A stretch of 8,753 nt of DNA from Syntrophomonas sp. UBA4807. GTDB lineage: Bacteria; Bacillota; Syntrophomonadia; Syntrophomonadales; Syntrophomonadaceae. This document shows positions 5,506 through 8,753 of this stretch, piece by piece; the stretch's first letter is position 1; each line of letters starts with the position of its first letter. The notes below the pieces were generated by a model, which worked only from the letters and a program-made list of their open reading frames with translations, was not told the origin of the DNA and did not search any database. The stretch is from positions 1 to 8,753 of the forward strand of contig DHGD01000025.1 in the NCBI GenBank assembly GCA_002402575.1, read 5' to 3'. The translations under genes and the position numbers were made by a program.

Positions 5506-6069
5506 ATGGATTTTTGGGGAGATTGGTTGGAATCTTATCAGAGACGCTATCGTTTTAATAAAAGGAAAACCGGCCGCCGCCGAGTTGGCGGGGCGGCAGC
5601 CCCGGAGCCCACGGCTGAACCGGGCATGGCTCCTGAAGCAGTCGAGCGTGTCAATCCAGAACCTGAAATGATCAGCAGCCTTAATGCCTGGGGATATGTA
5701 TTTCATGTCAATACCCAGCAGATAGCCACCGGAGCGCCGGTTAATTTTAGCGACAACGGCCCTTTGACGGGTATTGTCCACCAACCGGGAGGGTCCAATA
5801 TTGAAGTCTCGGCGACAGGTGTTTACAGCGTTACCTTTGGAATATATACTGCGCAAAATAATCCTCAGGATTGGGCCGTGGTAGTAAACGGCACCGTCAG
5901 GTCACGTTTCAATTCCGCCGGTCAGACTATTCAGGGTTCAACCTTGCTGGCCTTGAATGCTAATGACAGCGTTACCATCCGTAATGTCAATACCTTGCCT
6001 AGTCCTGCCACCTTGAGGTCCGGTACTTTCACCACCGCGTATGTACTAATACTGAAAGTGGATGGTTGA
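5506..6069 (+). CDS. BclA-like exosporium C-terminal domain protein, no collagen repeats
   Basis: This protein of about 187 residues begins with a short charged N-terminal region (MDFWGDWLES, then RRYRFNKRKTGRRR) and an Ala/Pro/Glu-rich linker (30-57). A domain of about 125 residues (60-187) has the pattern of the TNF/C1q-like BclA C-terminal domain: AWGYVFHVNTQQIATGAPVN, FSDNGPLTGI, HQPGGSNIEVSATGVYSVTF, WAVVVNG, LLALNANDSVTIRN, ending in a YVLILKVDG strand. In bacilli these trimeric domains tip hair-like exosporium glycoproteins. Here the collagen-like GXX region is missing and there is no signal peptide, as expected for a spore-coat protein made in the mother cell. The start is uncertain: ATG 5506 is 12 bases after GAGAGG (5488-5493), ATG 5497 only 3. 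Spore-surface location is inferred. Confidence 0.8.
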   Translation: MDFWGDWLESYQRRYRFNKRKTGRRRVGGAAAPEPTAEPGMAPEAVERVNPEPEMISSLNAWGYVFHVNTQQIATGAPVNFSDNGPLTGIVHQPGGSNIEVSATGVYSVTFGIYTAQNNPQDWAVVVNGTVRSRFNSAGQTIQGSTLLALNANDSVTIRNVNTLPSPATLRSGTFTTAYVLILKVDG

Positions 6070-6150
6070 TGTAATCACTTCTGGGAGCGAATGCTTATAG
6101 TGGGCATAGCACGCCTCGCATAGATAAGACCCAGAGATGAAATGAGGAAC

Positions 6151-6189
6151 AGCAAAAGCAGACAACTTAATGTGTTGCCTGCTTTTGCT
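6151..6189. terminator. Hairpin between convergent genes, probable bidirectional terminator
   Basis: AGCAAAAGCAG (6151-6161) pairs perfectly with CTGCTTTTGCT (6179-6189). After one A/C mismatch the helix continues CAAC/GTTG, closing on TTAATGT. It lies between the convergent BclA-like and tupC genes. The T-run is inside the stem rather than after it, so termination efficiency is uncertain. Confidence 0.6.
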
Positions 6190-6262
6190 ATGCTTCCGGA
6201 AAGCTCAAGTCATATACCTATGAATAAGTACTATTGCTCTAGTTTTTCGGGTAGCAGAGTAG

Positions 6263-6994
6263 TTACTGAGGTTCCTTGCCTTGAACAGAGTTGGGGAAGA
6301 ATAAGGGGCGATCTTTGAATCCGCAATCCTTAACCGACTGTTGACTCACAATCTCACCGTCTTCCATGTTATAGATGATATCGGTTAGATCAGTAGCTTC
6401 CCTGATGTGATGGGTGACCATAACCGTAGTGATTCTTAGTTCCCGTAAGATCCTGCCGATATCCTGTTTGAACTCATCGCGGGTCTCTTTGTCCAGATTG
6501 CTAAAAGGTTCGTCCAGGAAAAGGACCTCCGGTTGCAACACCATGGCTTGGGCAATAGCCACTCTTTGGGCCTCTCCCCCGGAAAGTGATCTAGCCCTCT
6601 GCTTGACCAGGTGGGTGATGTTGAATCTCTCCAGCCACGGTGTCACTAATCTTTCGCGTTCTTTGCGGCTCAGACCGCGGAACTTGAGTCCCATTTCGAT
6701 GTTTTCCATAACGCTTAGATCAAGCATCATGGGCTTCTGAAAGACCATAGTCATTCTGCGTCGCAATTGCAGCACTGACTGCTCCTTTACCGGTTTGCCA
6801 AAACAGCTCACGATTCCGCTGGTCGGCTCCAGCAATGTCGCCATGACAAGCATCAAGCTGCTTTTCCCGGCTCCGTTGGGGCCCATCAGGCTGACGGCCT
6901 GCCCTTCTAAAAGAGCGAAATATGGTATACTCAGTATGGTTCGCCCCCCCAGGATCAGGGTCATATCTTTTATTTCTATAACTACCTTACTCAT
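6263..6994 (-). CDS. tupC: Tungstate ABC transporter ATP-binding protein
   Basis: This 243-residue ABC ATPase powers the importer on the cytoplasmic face of the membrane. Visible motifs are Walker A GPNGAGKSS (38-46), Q-loop VFQKP (Gln86), signature LSGGEAQR (137-144), Walker B VLFLDEP (157-163), D-loop SNLD and the switch histidine in MVTHH (His195). The domain is single and of normal length. Its ATG overlaps the end of the permease gene by 8 bases (ATGAGTAA), with GGAGA 7 bases upstream, implying translational coupling. It is the last gene of the minus-strand tup operon. Sequence alone could suggest molybdate or other anion transport; the tungstate call comes from the TupA and TupB neighbours. 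Confidence 0.9.
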   Translation of the reverse strand: MSKVVIEIKDMTLILGGRTILSIPYFALLEGQAVSLMGPNGAGKSSLMLVMATLLEPTSGIVSCFGKPVKEQSVLQLRRRMTMVFQKPMMLDLSVMENIEMGLKFRGLSRKERERLVTPWLERFNITHLVKQRARSLSGGEAQRVAIAQAMVLQPEVLFLDEPFSNLDKETRDEFKQDIGRILRELRITTVMVTHHIREATDLTDIIYNMEDGEIVSQQSVKDCGFKDRPLFFPNSVQGKEPQ

Positions 6995-7688
6995 AGTTGT
7001 TTCTCCATTGCTGCAAGGCGGTCAAAAGAGCGGTGACCCCGTAAGCTAAGAGGAGCAATATCACACTCAAAGCTATGGCTACATCGAAGTTGCCTTTGTT
7101 GACCTCCATCACCGTAGCGGTGGTTAAAACCCGGGTCATGCCTTTGATGTTGCCGCCCACCATCATGGATGCCCCGACCTCTGACACCACCCCGCCAAAA
7201 CCGGCCATCACTGCCGCCAAGAGGCCTAACCGGGCCTCTTTAACCAGGCTCCACAACATCTGCATGGGGTTGGCTCCCAGTGCTAGCAGTTGCAGGCGCA
7301 GGCGGGGGTTGATCTGCTGTATTGCCGCCAGGGTGAAACTGGTTACTATGGGTGAGGCTATCACCGCCTGGGCGATAATTATGGCCAGGGGGGTATAGAT
7401 AATGTTAAAAGCCCCTAAAGGGCCGGACCGCCACAGGAAGATACTGACCCATAAGCCCACTACCACTGGCGGCAGGCCCATTCCGAAGTTGGCCAGACTG
7501 ACCAGGAAGTTGCGGCCCGGAAAACGCCCCAAGGCTAAGACGGCTCCCAGCGGAACGCCGATTAAAACGCTCACCAGTGTGGCCGTCCCCGATACCCTGA
7601 GGGTCAATAGGGTAACCTCCAACACTTCCGGGTCCAGCGCTAACAGCAGTTGAAATGCCTTGACCAGACCTTCCCAGATCAGTTCCAC
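6987..7688 (-). CDS. tupB: Tungstate ABC transporter permease
   Basis: This all-alpha membrane permease has about five to six spans and the BPD-transporter layout. Its EAA loop, LGANPMQMLWSLVKEARLG, carries the conserved glycine and faces the ATPase. The TupB-like segment GFGGVVSEVGASMMVGGN follows. I chose GTG at 7688 (233 residues) because GGAG (7696-7699) sits 7 bases upstream. A TTG start at 7706 would add six residues but has no ribosome binding site. The gap to the tupA stop is about 30 bases, and its 3' end overlaps tupC. It forms the transmembrane channel for tungstate delivered by TupA. Confidence 0.9.
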   Translation of the reverse strand: MELIWEGLVKAFQLLLALDPEVLEVTLLTLRVSGTATLVSVLIGVPLGAVLALGRFPGRNFLVSLANFGMGLPPVVVGLWVSIFLWRSGPLGAFNIIYTPLAIIIAQAVIASPIVTSFTLAAIQQINPRLRLQLLALGANPMQMLWSLVKEARLGLLAAVMAGFGGVVSEVGASMMVGGNIKGMTRVLTTATVMEVNKGNFDVAIALSVILLLLAYGVTALLTALQQWRNNYE

Positions 7689-7718
7689 ATTATCACTCCA
7701 ACTCAATAATTACTGCGA

Positions 7719-8606
7719 TTATTTACCCAAATCAGCCTCGTTCTTGCCAGCGTCGGCATAGAACAGGGGCTGGCCGAATTCCTGCACCTTAAACTCGGCG
7801 ATGGTCTTCTGCGTAGCTGGCGACACCATGAATTCCACAAAGGCTTTGGCCCCGGCAGCATTCACCTTGGGGAACTTCTCGGGGTTGACCTGGGCTACAT
7901 GATAGATGTTCAGCAAAGACTTTTCACCTTCAACCAAGATAGCCAGAGTAAGGTTCTTCTTCTGCGCCAGATAGGTAGCGCGGTCGGTAAGAGTATAGCC
8001 GTCCTTTTGCTGGGCGATGGTCAAAGTCTGGCCCATGCCCTGTCCTGACTCCTGATACTTATCGCTGACAACGGGGGTTATTCCTGCTGCCTTCCACAAA
8101 TTCTTCTCCATGGTATGGGTCCCAGAGTTGTCTCCGCGGGAAATAAAAAGAGCGCCTTTTTCATTGATCTTCTTGAAGGCTTCGGCTGCGCTCTTGGCGC
8201 CTTTGATCCCGGCCGGGTCTTTCTCCGGGCCGACAATGATGAAATCGTTGTGCATCACCAGCTGGTAATTGGTAATGGCGCCACTCTCAACCAGGGGTTT
8301 TTCTTGTGAAGGGGCATGGGTTAATAGCACATCGGCCTCACCTTTCTGACCCATGGTCAAGGCTGCGCCGGTTCCTACTGCAACGGTCTTAACTTTATAA
8401 CCGCTCTGTTTTTCAAAGTCCGGGATCAGGACATCCAATAAGCCGCTATCCTGTGTGCTGGTAGTGGTGGCCAAAATGACATCTTTGTTCTGCTCAGCAG
8501 CCGGCGGGGCTGGTGTCTGCTGGGCCTGCTGCTGGGAGCAGCCGATTATACTCAGCATAAATACCAACACTATCGCCAACGGAATTAATCTCTTTTTTGA
8601 TAACAT
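7719..8606 (-). CDS. tupA: Tungstate-binding lipoprotein
   Basis: This 295-residue solute-binding lipoprotein has a signal peptide ending in the lipobox SIIGC (Cys23) and a Gln/Pro/Ala linker. TupA-type landmarks follow: LATTTSTQDSGLLDVL (45-60), ADVLLTHAP (91-99), FISRGDNSGTHTMEKNLW (154-171) and YQESGQGMGQTL (184-195). In this family the TTTSTxDSGLL and SRGDxSGTH segments line the oxyanion site, and characterised TupA proteins bind tungstate far more tightly than molybdate. The start is supported by AGGGAGG (8614-8620, minus strand), 7 bases upstream. It is the first gene of tupABC and is preceded on the same strand by the 3' part of a Moco/Tuco-type riboswitch, which suggests uptake is turned down when cofactor is plentiful (inference). 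Confidence 0.93.
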   Translation of the reverse strand: MLSKKRLIPLAIVLVFMLSIIGCSQQQAQQTPAPPAAEQNKDVILATTTSTQDSGLLDVLIPDFEKQSGYKVKTVAVGTGAALTMGQKGEADVLLTHAPSQEKPLVESGAITNYQLVMHNDFIIVGPEKDPAGIKGAKSAAEAFKKINEKGALFISRGDNSGTHTMEKNLWKAAGITPVVSDKYQESGQGMGQTLTIAQQKDGYTLTDRATYLAQKKNLTLAILVEGEKSLLNIYHVAQVNPEKFPKVNAAGAKAFVEFMVSPATQKTIAEFKVQEFGQPLFYADAGKNEADLGK

Positions 8607-8663
8607 AGTCTTTCCTCCCTTAAATTACTTCCATACTATTGCAGGCGTCCTCCGTGTATATTT

Positions 8664-8697
8664 AGTCAAGGCCCCGTAGTATGGGCCGGCTACAGGA
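8664..8697 (-). promoter_or_regulatory. Candidate expression platform upstream of tupA
   Basis: On the minus strand between the aptamer and tupA, GGCCC can pair with GGGCC across the loop ATACTACG. Alternatively GTAG pairs with CTAC across the same stretch; the two are mutually exclusive. No T-tract follows, so control may be translational or by a different element. Confidence 0.35.
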
Positions 8698-8705
8698 TGA
8701 TCACA

Positions 8706-8753
8706 TCACTCTCCTTTCCAATGCGGGTGACGCAGGAGTTTCCTTTTGCACCC
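8706..8753 (-). ncRNA. Moco/Tuco-type riboswitch, 3' part, truncated by the window edge
   Basis: On the minus strand the segment carries GGAAAC (8743-8738) and, 24 bases later, GGAAAGGAGAGT (8719-8708), preceded by CACCCGCATT. The aptamer at 4034-4136 has the same order and near-identical spacing: GGAAAC, 26 bases, GGAAAGGAGAGT, preceded by CTCCCATGTTTA. The pyrimidine/CCC then GGAAAGG block is the conserved 3' end of the Moco RNA motif. The 5' half, including the other P1 strand, lies beyond 8753. It stands about 100 bases upstream of the tupA start. Confidence 0.65.

Noticed and set aside
5485..5856. Minus-strand 123-codon frame opposite the BclA-like gene
   Set aside because: It is the complementary shadow of a gene with clear domain similarity and has no independent start signals.
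6151..6189. CRISPR-like repeat or mobile-element end
   Set aside because: It is a single hairpin with no repeated units or target duplication, and its place between convergent genes fits a terminator.
7689..7706. TTG start six codons upstream for tupB
   Set aside because: No ribosome binding site precedes it, whereas GTG at 7688 has GGAG at 7-base spacing.

Overview
The window looks like chromosomal DNA from a spore-forming, probably anaerobic Firmicute of the Clostridia/Peptococcales type. The evidence is a GerMN/Gmad2 spore-germination lipoprotein, a protein with a BclA-like exosporium C-terminal domain, canonical AGGAGG ribosome binding sites, many intrinsic terminators, and a tungstate transporter under a molybdenum/tungsten-cofactor (Moco/Tuco) type riboswitch. 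The species cannot be named from the sequence.

Left block (1 to about 1612) is visibly AT-richer. It holds the 3' end of a small TM2-like membrane protein gene and a 151-codon glycine-rich membrane protein gene in one + strand operon. About 770 bases follow without a convincing intact gene: small decayed-looking frames, a long terminator-like hairpin and short repeats. It ends at 1613-1689 in a tRNA-Arg(CCG)-like sequence whose 3' two thirds are well formed and whose 5' third is not, followed by a strong terminator. The simplest reading is an attachment-site or pseudo-tRNA boundary between accessory DNA on the left and host DNA on the right.

Middle block: a minus-strand GerMN/Gmad2 lipoprotein gene, then a minus-strand TsaA/TrmO-type gene whose C-terminal half resembles FmdE. 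A 644-base divergent intergenic region follows. It carries a + strand promoter, a Moco-type riboswitch aptamer (4034-4136), a Rho-independent terminator and further strong hairpins, leading to a gene for a stand-alone DDTDN protein related to the N-terminal part of archaeal TiaS. After that come a 16-bp perfect inverted repeat and a BclA-C-domain protein gene.

Right block: a convergent terminator and the minus-strand operon tupA-tupB-tupC (tungstate-binding lipoprotein, permease, ATPase). At the right edge, upstream of tupA on the minus strand, lies the 3' part of a second aptamer of the same riboswitch class, cut off by the window end.

The coherent theme is tungsten/molybdenum cofactor homeostasis: two related Moco/Tuco-type leaders, a tungstate ABC importer, a TsaA-FmdE-like fusion (FmdE homologues accompany W/Mo enzymes) and a DDTDN protein of unknown bacterial function. 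The DDTDN and TsaA-FmdE proteins are the best candidates for an undescribed W/Mo-linked activity. That link is inferred from context and the riboswitch, not from a known reaction.
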